Notes: generated from the sequence alone by a model not told the origin. A stretch of DNA of 8,586 nucleotides from Candidatus Eisenbergiella stercorigallinarum (GCA_019120525.1 DWUW01000118.1:1-8586); one strand, 5' to 3'. Numbered from the stretch's first letter, positions 1-6,446 are shown. Made by a program: numbers and translations.

Positions 1-200
1 CCCAGATCCAATACTCTTATCTTCGCATATTCCTGAAAATATGGAATCAGATCCGTGACTGTTTTAACCGGTTTTTTCAGCCACCCTTCTCCGCTAAACA
101 GTTCCTCCTGCTTATATGCCTGTGTATGGGAAAACCGTTCCGCTTCACGGATCTGCTCCAGCCTGTTTTTCTTCTTTTCTGTCTGACACAAACCTTCCAC
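1..200 (-). CDS. Class I SAM-dependent methyltransferase, N-terminal part (runs off the left edge)
   Basis: Translating the minus strand from 200 to 1 gives about 66 open residues that reach the window edge. The N-terminus is basic and helical (TEKKKNRLEQIREAERFSH), followed by LFSGEGWLKKPVKTV and then IRVLDLG at the edge. VLDLG is motif I of Rossmann-fold SAM methyltransferases, the strand-loop that holds the SAM carboxypropyl group; it is usually continued by GxGxG. A GW-L-KPVKTV stretch before motif I is typical of small-molecule methyltransferases in Clostridia, as I remember them. No ATG exists in frame. A GTG at 200-198 sits 8 nt after GGAGGA (214-209) and is the best start; a TTG at 191-189 is the alternative. 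Either start overlaps the end of the HAD fragment by about 50 bases, which suggests translational coupling. The substrate cannot be told because the rest of the gene is outside the window. Confidence 0.68.
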   Translation of the reverse strand, partial: MEGLCQTEKKKNRLEQIREAERFSHTQAYKQEELFSGEGWLKKPVKTVTDLIPYFQEYAKIRVLDL

Positions 201-480
201 CCCACTTTTCCTCCGTTCTCCTGAGGATCCTTTCCGCCCGTTTCACATCCTCCTCTGTCAACCCGATCCTTCCATCTGTTTTCACCTGATGGGAACGAAC
301 TCTTCCGTCGTTCAGATCAAGGTCATCCAGCACCGCCCAGCTTTCCACATCTGTCCTCTGTTCCTGCAGCCACAATAGGATCTCTTTCGCCTTGACCAGG
401 CTGAATCTCCGGGTTTTCCGGATGGCTTCATCCGACAGATCAGGCGTAAAGCCGGAAAATGCCAGGCCATACTCTTTCAT
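145..480 (-). pseudogene. C-terminal fragment of a HAD-domain protein (RNA-repair-type HAD family)
   Basis: The 111-residue ORF reads MKEYGLAFSGFTPDLS, then KAKEILLWLQ, then SWAVLDDLDL (residues 47-56), SHQVKTD and IGLTEEDVKRAERIL. This order (G-TP, E-I-WL, vLDD, v-TD-GLT) matches the C-terminal half of the HAD domain described in 'Swiss Army Knife' RNA repair proteins; the DD pair at 52-53 would be the late acidic metal-binding motif. The N-terminal half, with the nucleophile motif DxDG and the SSWR-like motif II, is absent. The frame stays open upstream of the ATG as VHPAAKRLCDR and ends only at 528-526, the MATE gene's own stop codon, so the family-like sequence begins before the ATG. No ribosome binding site precedes the ATG. 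I infer a truncated remnant without catalytic activity. The family assignment is by motif memory and is moderately sure. Confidence 0.6.
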
Positions 481-525
481 CCGGTCACACAGCCGCTTCG
501 CCGCCGGATGAACCGGGCTGCCGCC

Positions 526-1914
526 TCAGATCTTCACCTTCGTCCACTTCCCTGACCGGAACCTCCAGTTGGTGAACAGGAAGCGGGCCAGCTGGTCGGC
601 GCAGACGCCGAACCAGATGCCGATGATGCCGAAGCCCAGCGGGTAGCAGAACAGATAGCTGGCGATGGGCCGGATGAGGGTCACACTGATGGTCGAAGCG
701 ACGGTGGTGAAAAACACGTCGCCCGCGCCGCGCAGACAGCCCATGTAGATCACCTGGGCGATCTGCAGAAGAACGATCACCACGATCACCCGCATGATCT
801 GTACGCCGATGGCGATGATATCCGGTTCGGTGAAAAAGACGCCGTACAGGAAGCGGCCGAAGAAGAGATAGATAACGGCGAGGACCACCGCAATGGCACG
901 GCCGATCCACTGGCAGATATGACCGTAGGTCTTTGCCATCTCGATATCCCTCCGGCCCAGGCTCTGTCCGATCAGGGCCACGGCCGCCACCTGCATGCCG
1001 TCGCCGAAGGAAAAGGACAGGCTCATCACATTCATGCCCACCTGATGGGCGGCAAAGGCCGCCGTTCCCATTTTGGCCGCCATGACCGCCACGGAAAGAA
1101 AGCCCACGCGCATCAGAAGCTGCTCCGCCAGCACGTTGGAGCCAAGCTTCACCATACTCTTTGCCACAAAAAGCGTAGGACGAAGTCTCTCCTTAAAAAT
1201 ATAGACCAGGCTGATAAAGCTGCCCCTTCTGCAGGCGGCCGCGATGCTCATGGCACACCCCACCGCGCTTCCGATCACCGTGGCGATGGCCGCGCCCTTT
1301 ACTCCCAGCTCCGGGAATCCGAAATTGCCGCCGATCAGCAGATAATTAAAGACCACGTTGACCAGGTTGGCGGTCACATTGGTGGTCATGGAAATCTTCG
1401 TATTTCCCGCGCCTCTCTGAGCCGCGTTGACCGTCAGGGACACCGATGTAAAGCCGATATAGCCCATGATGATGCTGAAATAATCCACCGCCTCCTGATG
1501 GGAATCCGGGGAGGAGCCGCACAGTGAAATGATCGGATCGGCCAGGGCCACGCAGACCGCGCTGACGATCACCGTCATACAGACCGTAAACAGGAGGGAG
1601 GCCGCAAGCACCTGATTGGCCTCCTTCTGCTTCCCTTCCCCCTTCCGCCTTGCGACCAGGGCGGAAACCGCCACATTCGCCGCGGTAAAGGCCGCAAGCC
1701 CGATGAACTTGGGCTGGGTGGTAAGCCCCACCGCAGCCACCGCATGGGCACCCACCCGGCTGACCATCAGCGAATCCACCATGCCGATCAGCGCCACAAA
1801 AAAGGATTCCAGCACGGACGGCCACGCCATTGTCAGCACCGTCCGCACCGTTTCCCGGCTGTATCCCTTTCCCATTTTTCCCATTACCCTCTGGCTGATC
1901 CCCTCTTTTTCCAT
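526..1914 (-). CDS. MATE family efflux transporter (multidrug/cation antiporter)
   Basis: This 462-residue protein has the full length and the twelve hydrophobic segments of a MATE (multidrug and toxic compound extrusion) carrier, which exports cationic drugs or metabolites across the cytoplasmic membrane in exchange for Na+ or H+. The two-fold internal repeat is visible: AQRGAGNTKISM (165-176) in the first half and CLRGAGDVFFT (393-403) in the second. Other family landmarks are WPSVLESFF (31-39) in helix 1, GAAIATVIG (207-215), AAHQVGMNVMSLSF (288-301) and ALIGQSLGRRD (313-323). The C-terminus ends naturally in GKWTKVKI. The ATG at 1914 has GGAAGGA (1925-1919) four bases upstream, and a strong hairpin lies just before that. 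It follows hypB by 87 bp on the same strand and is probably co-transcribed with it. Nothing shows the substrate; NorM- and DinF-type subfamilies cannot be separated by eye. Confidence 0.93.
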   Translation of the reverse strand: MEKEGISQRVMGKMGKGYSRETVRTVLTMAWPSVLESFFVALIGMVDSLMVSRVGAHAVAAVGLTTQPKFIGLAAFTAANVAVSALVARRKGEGKQKEANQVLAASLLFTVCMTVIVSAVCVALADPIISLCGSSPDSHQEAVDYFSIIMGYIGFTSVSLTVNAAQRGAGNTKISMTTNVTANLVNVVFNYLLIGGNFGFPELGVKGAAIATVIGSAVGCAMSIAAACRRGSFISLVYIFKERLRPTLFVAKSMVKLGSNVLAEQLLMRVGFLSVAVMAAKMGTAAFAAHQVGMNVMSLSFSFGDGMQVAAVALIGQSLGRRDIEMAKTYGHICQWIGRAIAVVLAVIYLFFGRFLYGVFFTEPDIIAIGVQIMRVIVVIVLLQIAQVIYMGCLRGAGDVFFTTVASTISVTLIRPIASYLFCYPLGFGIIGIWFGVCADQLARFLFTNWRFRSGKWTKVKI

Positions 1915-1925
1915 CGTTTCCTTCC

Positions 1926-1948
1926 GGCCCGCGGATCCGCCGCAGGCC
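1926..1948 (-). promoter_or_regulatory. Leader hairpin abutting the MATE ribosome binding site
   Basis: On the minus strand the arms GGCCTGCGG (1948-1940) and CCGCGGGCC (1934-1926) pair over 9 bp, with one G-U wobble, around a five-base loop. The 3' arm ends exactly where the Shine-Dalgarno GGAAGGA (1925-1919) begins. No U-tract follows, so it is not an intrinsic terminator. It could protect the MATE message or tune ribosome access; the effect is inferred. Confidence 0.5.
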
Positions 1949-2001
1949 GTCCCCCTTCTCCTTTCGTCTGAAAAAATGCCGCTGCCGGTTCCTATTCTCC
2001 G

Positions 2002-2718
2002 TCAGCTTTCCGATCCCGCCGGTTCCTTCTCTCCGTCCGCCCCGCTTTCTCCGCCTGCTTCCTTCCATGCCTTCACCTGCGCGCGCAGCCAGTCCGCCCA
2101 TTTATCGATGCCTTCTCCCGTTTTCGCACAGACAGGGATCACCGTAATGTCCGGATTCTGCTGCTTCGCCCGCCGGATGCACTCCTCCATATCAAAATCA
2201 AAATAGGGAAGCACATCGGTTTTGTTGATCAGAAGCACCTGGCAGACAGAAAACATCAGCGGATATTTTAACGGCTTGTCGTCTCCCTCCGGCACGCTTA
2301 AGATCATGGCGTTCGCTGAAGCGCCGGTATCGAACTCCGCCGGGCAGACCAGATTCCCCACATTTTCCAGAATCGCCAGATCCAGGCCATCCGTTCCCAG
2401 CGCCGCAAGCCCCTGCCTGGTCATGTCCGCATCCAGATGGCACATGCCTCCCGTATGCAGCTGCACGGCTTTCACCTTCGTCTGCGCGATCCGGAACGCG
2501 TCCACGTCCGAATCAATGTCCGCCTCCATGACCCCGATTTTCATCTCATCCCGCAGAAGCTCCATGGTTTTTTCCAGCGTGGTGGTCTTTCCCGCCCCGG
2601 GCGAAGACATCAGATTCAGAAGGAACACCCCCTTTTCCTTCAGCTCTTTTCTCAGAAGCTCCGCCTGCCTGTCGTTATCCGCAAAAACGCTCTGTTTGAT
2701 CTCGTATACCTTTACCAT
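2002..2718 (-). CDS. hypB: HypB, hydrogenase/urease nickel-incorporation GTPase
   Basis: HypB is a SIMIBI-class GTPase that delivers nickel to [NiFe]-hydrogenase (and sometimes supports urease) together with HypA in the cytoplasm. With the chosen start the protein has 238 residues. The P-loop is SSPGAGKTT (38-46), followed by the acidic ADIDSDVDA segment, the metal-site pair Cys-His in GGMCHLDADM (C93, H94), the third metal ligand in NLVCPAEFD (C125), and the base-recognition motif NKTD (165-168). The N-terminal CxxCGC nickel site and His-rich stretch of E. coli-type HypB are absent. A hydrophilic tail (GGESGADGEKEPAGSES) extends past the G domain. I chose ATG 2718 over ATG 2733 because GGAGGA (2731-2726) lies 7 nt upstream of it and because the first ATG would be almost at the predicted transcript start. 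No hypA, hydrogenase or urease gene is in the window. The MATE gene follows. Confidence 0.95.
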   Translation of the reverse strand: MVKVYEIKQSVFADNDRQAELLRKELKEKGVFLLNLMSSPGAGKTTTLEKTMELLRDEMKIGVMEADIDSDVDAFRIAQTKVKAVQLHTGGMCHLDADMTRQGLAALGTDGLDLAILENVGNLVCPAEFDTGASANAMILSVPEGDDKPLKYPLMFSVCQVLLINKTDVLPYFDFDMEECIRRAKQQNPDITVIPVCAKTGEGIDKWADWLRAQVKAWKEAGGESGADGEKEPAGSES

Positions 2719-2725
2719 TGTTTTT

Positions 2726-2731
2726 TCCTCC
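2726..2731 (-). promoter_or_regulatory. Ribosome binding site that sets the hypB start
   Basis: GGAGGA is followed by seven bases (AAAAACA) and ATG at 2718. The upstream in-frame ATG at 2733 overlaps this site and has no Shine-Dalgarno of its own. Confidence 0.75.
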
Positions 2732-2740
2732 ATGGAATTT

Positions 2741-2749
2741 ATTATCTCA
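2741..2749 (-). promoter_or_regulatory. Extended -10 promoter for hypB
   Basis: The minus strand reads TGAGATAAT (2749-2741): a TG, one base, then GATAAT, which matches TATAAT at five of six positions. The hexamer 17 bp upstream (TGGCTT, 2769-2764) is a poor -35, as is usual for extended -10 promoters. Transcription would start near 2734, leaving a leader of about 15 bases that contains the ribosome binding site for ATG 2718. Confidence 0.5.
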
Positions 2750-2769
2750 CAAGCAGGAGGGAAAAGCCA

Positions 2770-2806
2770 GCGGTTTTGTCCGAAAATCAGGGAGCCGGAA
2801 AACCGC
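2770..2806. repeat. Perfect inverted repeat between divergent promoters (candidate operator)
   Basis: GCGGTTTT (2770-2777) and AAAACCGC (2799-2806) are perfect reverse complements separated by 21 bp. The left arm touches the -35 region of the hypB promoter and the right arm ends 9 bp before the -35 of the permease promoter. No U-tract follows on either strand, so it is not a terminator. Its central place suggests a regulator-binding site acting on both genes; no regulator gene is in view. Confidence 0.4.
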
Positions 2807-2815
2807 CCGCCCTCT

Positions 2816-2843
2816 TTGCAATTCTTCCCTGCGGTGATACAAT
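2816..2843 (+). promoter_or_regulatory. Promoter for the anion permease
   Basis: TTGCAA (2816-2821) matches TTGACA at four of six positions. After a 16-bp spacer comes TACAAT (2838-2843), five of six against TATAAT, with an extended -10 TG at 2835-2836. The predicted start near 2850 gives a leader of about 60 bases before the ATG at 2910. Confidence 0.6.
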
Positions 2844-2909
2844 AGGAAGCGGACCTCCCGCACGCCGTGCCGTCGTCCCGATCACCTGAAAGAAAGAAGG
2901 ATACCCCCG

Positions 2910-4046
2910 ATGAAAGCTGCCTTTGCTGCCAAAAACGTCCTGACCGCCCTGAAAAGCGATCCCGTGCTTCTGATCTCCGGCCTGCTTGCCGCGCTCTCCA
3001 TGTTTTTCGTCCATCCGGACGCGGAATATGTGTCCTATATCGATTACCGGGTCCTTGCCCTGCTGTTTTCCCTGATGTGCGTCATGAACGGCTTTCAGGA
3101 GCAGGGGCTGTTCCGGAAAATGGCTGTCTTCGTCCTCAGCCGCACCGCCAATACCAGGCAGCTTTCCGCCGTTCTGGTATTCCTGTGCTTCTTTCTGAGC
3201 ATGCTCATCACCAATGACGTCGCGCTCATCACCTTTGTGCCCTTCACGGTGCTGATCCTGTCTATCACAGGCCAGCAGAAACGGCTGATCCCCATCATCG
3301 TCCTGCAGACCGTCGCCGCCAATCTGGGGAGCATGCTCACCCCCATCGGCAATCCGCAGAACCTGTATCTGTACAATCTGTCCGGCATGGGACTGGGCGA
3401 ATTTCTCTCCGTCATGTTTCCCTATACCGCCGTTTCCTTTGTCCTGCTCGTTTTTTCCCTCTTTCCGGGAAAAAACGAAGCCATAGAGCTCGCCTCTGTT
3501 TTTACGGAGCTTCCCCCTGCGGATAAAAAGAAGGTGGCCTGCTATACGCTCCTGTTCCTGCTCTGCATGGGCTGTGTGCTGCGGCTGCTTCCCTGGCAGC
3601 TGATGCTGGCGGCCGTGGTGCTCGTCCTGTTCTTCGTGAGCCGTCCGCTGCTTCTTAAGGCGGACTTCGGCCTGCTTGCCACCTTTGTTTTCTTCTTTCT
3701 GTTCATCGGAAATATGGGACGGCTTCCCGCGGTTTCCGGGCTGCTTTCCCGGATCCTGTCTGGCCATGAGCTTCTGGTTGGCGCGCTTTCCAGCCAGGTC
3801 ATCAGCAACGTGCCCTCCGCCCTTCTTCTGTCCGGCTTCACCGTAGATTACCGCCCGCTTCTGGTGGGCGTGAACCTGGGCGGCCTGGGCACGCTGATCG
3901 CCTCGCTGGCCAGCCTGATCTCCTATAAGCAGTACGCGCAGACGGAGGGCTGCCGGAAGGGTGCTTACCTGCTTTCCTTCACCGCCGTCAATGTGCTCTT
4001 TCTCCTGGTGCTTCTCGCCGTCTCCCTTCCTCTTGGAGATCTCTGA
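2910..4046 (+). CDS. Ion transporter superfamily permease (ArsB/NhaD/CitM, SLC13-like)
   Basis: This 378-residue, almost wholly hydrophobic protein has about ten membrane segments. It shows the paired half-repeats of the ion transporter (IT) superfamily: LITNDVALITFVPF (99-112) and GSMLTPIGNPQNLYLY (140-155) in the first half, and SSQVISNVPSALLLS (294-308) and GVNLGGLGTLIASLAS (320-335) in the second. The TND and SN-P turns and the G-x-T-P-x-GNPQN loop form the hairpins that bind the anion and coupling ion in this superfamily. It should move a small anion (dicarboxylate, citrate, arsenite or similar) across the cytoplasmic membrane. At 378 residues it is shorter than typical ArsB or CitM carriers (about 430), and no ars or citrate gene is nearby, so the substrate is open. 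The ATG has AGAAGGA (2895-2901) 8 nt upstream. It is divergent from hypB with its own promoter. Confidence 0.88.
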   Translation: MKAAFAAKNVLTALKSDPVLLISGLLAALSMFFVHPDAEYVSYIDYRVLALLFSLMCVMNGFQEQGLFRKMAVFVLSRTANTRQLSAVLVFLCFFLSMLITNDVALITFVPFTVLILSITGQQKRLIPIIVLQTVAANLGSMLTPIGNPQNLYLYNLSGMGLGEFLSVMFPYTAVSFVLLVFSLFPGKNEAIELASVFTELPPADKKKVACYTLLFLLCMGCVLRLLPWQLMLAAVVLVLFFVSRPLLLKADFGLLATFVFFFLFIGNMGRLPAVSGLLSRILSGHELLVGALSSQVISNVPSALLLSGFTVDYRPLLVGVNLGGLGTLIASLASLISYKQYAQTEGCRKGAYLLSFTAVNVLFLLVLLAVSLPLGDL

Positions 4047-4163
4047 GCATAAAAGGGCCGCACGGCGGCGGCCGGGCCCGTCACCGGAGGCGGCCGCGGG
4101 GGAGGCTGCCCGCATAACCGCTTCCGTCAGGACATATAGTAATAAAAAAAGACGGAGGCGCGC
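4047..4163 (+). other. GC-rich structured gap with an AT-rich island before the symporter
   Basis: The first part is extremely GC-rich. GGCCGC (4056-4061) and GCGGCC (4068-4073) form a 6-bp stem with a six-base loop, and GCGGG (4096-4100) and CCCGC (4109-4113) form a second stem. Neither is followed by a T-run, so neither is a classical terminator. An AT-rich stretch follows (4132-4150) with TATAGT at 4135-4140, a possible -10 that has no recognisable -35. GGAGG (4154-4158) is the ribosome binding site of the next gene. The permease and symporter may be read through or separately started; the sequence does not decide. Confidence 0.4.
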
Positions 4164-5459
4164 ATGCTCTCCATCCTGGAACGGATCAATCAGTTTCTCT
4201 GGGGGCTTCCCCTTCTTTTTCTTCTTGCAGGCTCCCACCTGTATTTCACCATCCGGCTGCGGTTTCCGCAGAAGCTCACGCTGAAGGCCATCCGGCTGTC
4301 CGTCACGCCGGAAGGGGAAGACGGCTCCGGCCCTTCCGGCTTTGCGGCGCTTGCCACCACCCTGGCGGCCACGCTGGGCACGGGAAATATCATCGGCGTC
4401 TCCACCGCCGTCGCCGTGGGCGGCCCGGGCGCGCTGTTCTGGTGCTGGATCACCGGCATCTTCGGCATGGCAACCTGCTACGGGGAATGCTATCTTTCCG
4501 TCCTGTTCCGCGCCCGGAGAAAGGACGGTTCCTTTGCCGGCGGTCCCATGTATGTGCTGGAAAAGGGCCTGCACAGCCGGCCGCTCGGCATGCTGTATGC
4601 CTTCTGCGTGCTGCTTGCCGCCTTCGGCGTGGGCTGCACCACCCAGGCAAGCGCCATCACGGAGGCGGCAGGAGAGCTTGCTCCCGTTTCTGCGCATCTG
4701 GTCGGTATTCTGGCTGCCGTCACGGCCGGCCTCGTCATTTTGGGAGGCGTGCGCTCCATCGCCGCCTTCTGCACCCGCATGGTCCCGGCGCTGGGCTTTT
4801 TTTATATTGCCTGCTGTCTCTGGCTTCTCATCCTTAACCGGGACTGTCTTCCCTCCGCCTGCTCCCTCATCCTGCGCAGCGCCTTTTCTCCGCAGGCCGC
4901 CGCAGGAGGCTTTATCGGAAGCACCGTGCAGAGCGCCGCCCGCTACGGGATCGCGAGAGGGCTCTTTACCAACGAAGCCGGCATCGGCACCGCCGCCATC
5001 GCCGCCGCCTCATCGGGAAGCTCTGATCCCCGCAGGCAGGGGCTCATCTCCATGACGGCCGTTTTCTGGGACACGGTGGTCATGTGCGCCCTCACAGGCC
5101 TGGTCATCGTCACCAACATCCAGAAGCATCCCGCCTCCGCCGCGGGCTACAGCCCTGCCAGCCTCACCACGGCCGCCTTTACCTTTCTTCCCGGCGGCGC
5201 GGCAATCCTGTCCCTTTCCCTCATCGCCTTCGCCCTCACCACCCTGATCGGCTGGTGCTATTACGGCGAGCGGGCCGTGGAATACCTCTTCGGCGGACAG
5301 GGACTGCCTTCTTATCATCTGTGCTACATCGTCATGATCTACATCGGCGCCGTGCTTCCCATGAACCTGGTCTGGAGCGTGACCGACCTGATCAACGCCC
5401 TCATGGTCTTCCCCAGCTGCCTGGCTCTTCTCTCCCTGCGCCGGAGGATCCGCATCTGA
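4164..5459 (+). CDS. Sodium:alanine/glycine symporter (AGCS family)
   Basis: AGCS carriers take up alanine or glycine with Na+ (sometimes H+) across the cytoplasmic membrane. The 431-residue protein is a little shorter than the usual 450-480. Family landmarks appear in order: ATLGTGNIIGVSTAVAVGG (69-87), GPGALFWCWITGIFGMAT (87-104), the GGPMY loop (126-130) and GLFTNEAGIGTAAIA (266-280), followed by P-x-x-QGL (289-294) and FWDT (301-304). The TGN turn and the NEAG loop are the substrate- and sodium-site regions. The conserved Lys of the usual GMATK(Y/F)xE motif is Cys105 here, as far as I remember the family. GGAGG lies five bases before the ATG. The upstream neighbour is another secondary transporter on the same strand; the downstream genes are convergent, 48 bp away, with no terminator visible. 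Alanine or glycine is the likely substrate but is not proven. Confidence 0.93.
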   Translation: MLSILERINQFLWGLPLLFLLAGSHLYFTIRLRFPQKLTLKAIRLSVTPEGEDGSGPSGFAALATTLAATLGTGNIIGVSTAVAVGGPGALFWCWITGIFGMATCYGECYLSVLFRARRKDGSFAGGPMYVLEKGLHSRPLGMLYAFCVLLAAFGVGCTTQASAITEAAGELAPVSAHLVGILAAVTAGLVILGGVRSIAAFCTRMVPALGFFYIACCLWLLILNRDCLPSACSLILRSAFSPQAAAGGFIGSTVQSAARYGIARGLFTNEAGIGTAAIAAASSGSSDPRRQGLISMTAVFWDTVVMCALTGLVIVTNIQKHPASAAGYSPASLTTAAFTFLPGGAAILSLSLIAFALTTLIGWCYYGERAVEYLFGGQGLPSYHLCYIVMIYIGAVLPMNLVWSVTDLINALMVFPSCLALLSLRRRIRI

Positions 5460-5507
5460 ACGCGGTCCGCCAGACAGCTTTCGGCCATGCCTTCCGGGCT
5501 AATCTTC

Positions 5508-6401
5508 TCACGCCCGCTCCAGGATCCCAAGTCCCAGGGGATGGGGGCCGGTATGCACCCCGATGGTCGCACCGATCTGATAGAGCGGCAGATCCTCCAG
5601 GGCCAGCCATCCCTTCATCTGCTCCACCACAGTTCTCCGGTAGCCTTCCGCTTCTTTGCCGTCAAATCCGAAGCCGGCCGCCAGGGAATATTTTTTTGCC
5701 GCCCCGCCGAACTGCTGCACATATTCCTTCAGAAGCGCCACCGTCCTGTCCAGCGTCTTTTTCCGGGAACGGCTGATGCCGGAGGGAAAGATTTCCCCGT
5801 CCTTCATGGTGATCACCGGCCGGATGCCAAGAAGGGTCCCGGCCACGCCGGCCACGCGGCCGATCCGGCCGCCCGCCTGCAGATATTCCAGATTTCCCAC
5901 GGTAAAAAAGATCCTTCCGGTCTTGCGGATCGCTTCGATCCGGTCGGCCGTTTCGTCAAAACCCGCACCGCGCTCCTGCATGGAGGCCGCCTCCAGGGCA
6001 AGAAGCCCCTGCAGCACCGTACAGAAGGTGCTGTCGATCACACGGATCCGCGCGTCGGGATAATCCTCCAGCACCAGCTGCCTCGCGGACAGCGCCGACT
6101 GCATGGAGCCGCTCAGCTTGGTGGATATGCATATCACCAGCATGGGGATGTTTTCCCTTGCCAGAGGCAGGAACACATCCAGGTAGTCCTGTACCGACGG
6201 AAGCGAAGATCTGGGATAAACGCCCTTTTTCTCCACCATTCCCTCATAAAATTCCCGGATCCCGATCTCTTCCAGCTCCTTCCGGTAATTCGTCCCGTCA
6301 AAGGACACATAGAAGGGGATCACCCGGATCCCTTTTCTTTTCGCAAGCTCTGGCGGCAGGTCGCAGGACCCGTCACTGATGATCTGAAACCGCTCGCTCA
6401 T
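5508..6401 (-). CDS. DegV family protein (FakB-like fatty-acid-binding protein)
   Basis: DegV proteins bind one fatty acid in a buried pocket; the FakB members present it to the kinase FakA for acyl-phosphate synthesis feeding phospholipids. The chosen start gives 297 residues, close to the usual 280-290. Motifs in order: ISDGSCDLP (8-16; many relatives have TDSxxDL), PRSSLPS (63-69), ISTKLSGSMQSA (92-103, the Ser-Gly loop that contacts the carboxylate), LEYLQAGGRIG (171-181), GIRPVITMKDGEI (192-204) and IGATIGVHTGPHPLGLGI (276-293). ATG 6401 is preferred over a GTG at 6410 because AGAGG (6414-6410) lies 8 nt before the ATG and overlaps the GTG. It is last in a minus-strand run behind the deacetylase (45-bp gap). 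No fakA (DAK-domain kinase) is in view, so a FakB role is likely by family but not shown by context. Confidence 0.93.
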   Translation of the reverse strand: MSERFQIISDGSCDLPPELAKRKGIRVIPFYVSFDGTNYRKELEEIGIREFYEGMVEKKGVYPRSSLPSVQDYLDVFLPLARENIPMLVICISTKLSGSMQSALSARQLVLEDYPDARIRVIDSTFCTVLQGLLALEAASMQERGAGFDETADRIEAIRKTGRIFFTVGNLEYLQAGGRIGRVAGVAGTLLGIRPVITMKDGEIFPSGISRSRKKTLDRTVALLKEYVQQFGGAAKKYSLAAGFGFDGKEAEGYRRTVVEQMKGWLALEDLPLYQIGATIGVHTGPHPLGLGILERA

Positions 6402-6409
6402 TGCCGACA

Positions 6410-6414
6410 CCTCT
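6410..6414 (-). promoter_or_regulatory. Ribosome binding site that sets the DegV start
   Basis: AGAGG lies 8 nt before ATG 6401. The competing in-frame GTG (6410-6408) overlaps the site and so cannot use it. Confidence 0.65.
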
Positions 6415-6422
6415 TTCTTCCC

Positions 6423-6438
6423 GCTGCCCTCCGGCAGC
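6423..6438 (-). other. Intercistronic hairpin between deacetylase and DegV genes
   Basis: GCTGCC (6438-6433 on the minus strand) and GGCAGC (6428-6423) form a perfect 6-bp stem with a four-base loop. The bases after it on the minus strand are purine-rich (GGGAAGAAAGAGG), not U-rich. It is therefore better read as a processing or stability element between two cistrons than as a terminator; the function is inferred. Confidence 0.4.
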
Positions 6439-6446
6439 CTGATCCG

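Noticed and set aside
1960..2001. Possible terminator after hypB (CCGGCAGCGG followed by a run of six T on the minus strand)
   Set aside because: The stem is only 3 bp, too weak for an intrinsic terminator, and the MATE gene follows closely on the same strand.
1346..2101. A 251-codon minus-strand frame overlapping MATE and hypB
   Set aside because: It is a +1 shadow: Gly/Arg-rich sequence without motifs spanning two genes that are each complete in another frame.
4135..4140. TATAGT as a firm promoter for the symporter
   Set aside because: There is no -35-like hexamer at 16-18 bp and no extended -10 TG, so it is recorded only as a possibility in the gap entry.
2787..4697. A 636-codon minus-strand open frame across the permease and the symporter start
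   Set aside because: Its translation is a hydrophilic, low-complexity string of Gly, Gln, Lys, Arg and Glu with no domain, and it lies opposite two clear transporter genes. It is an antisense shadow caused by high GC and biased third positions.
5460..5507. Bidirectional terminator between the convergent symporter and DegV genes
   Set aside because: I found no stem of useful length and no T-run in these 48 bases on either strand.
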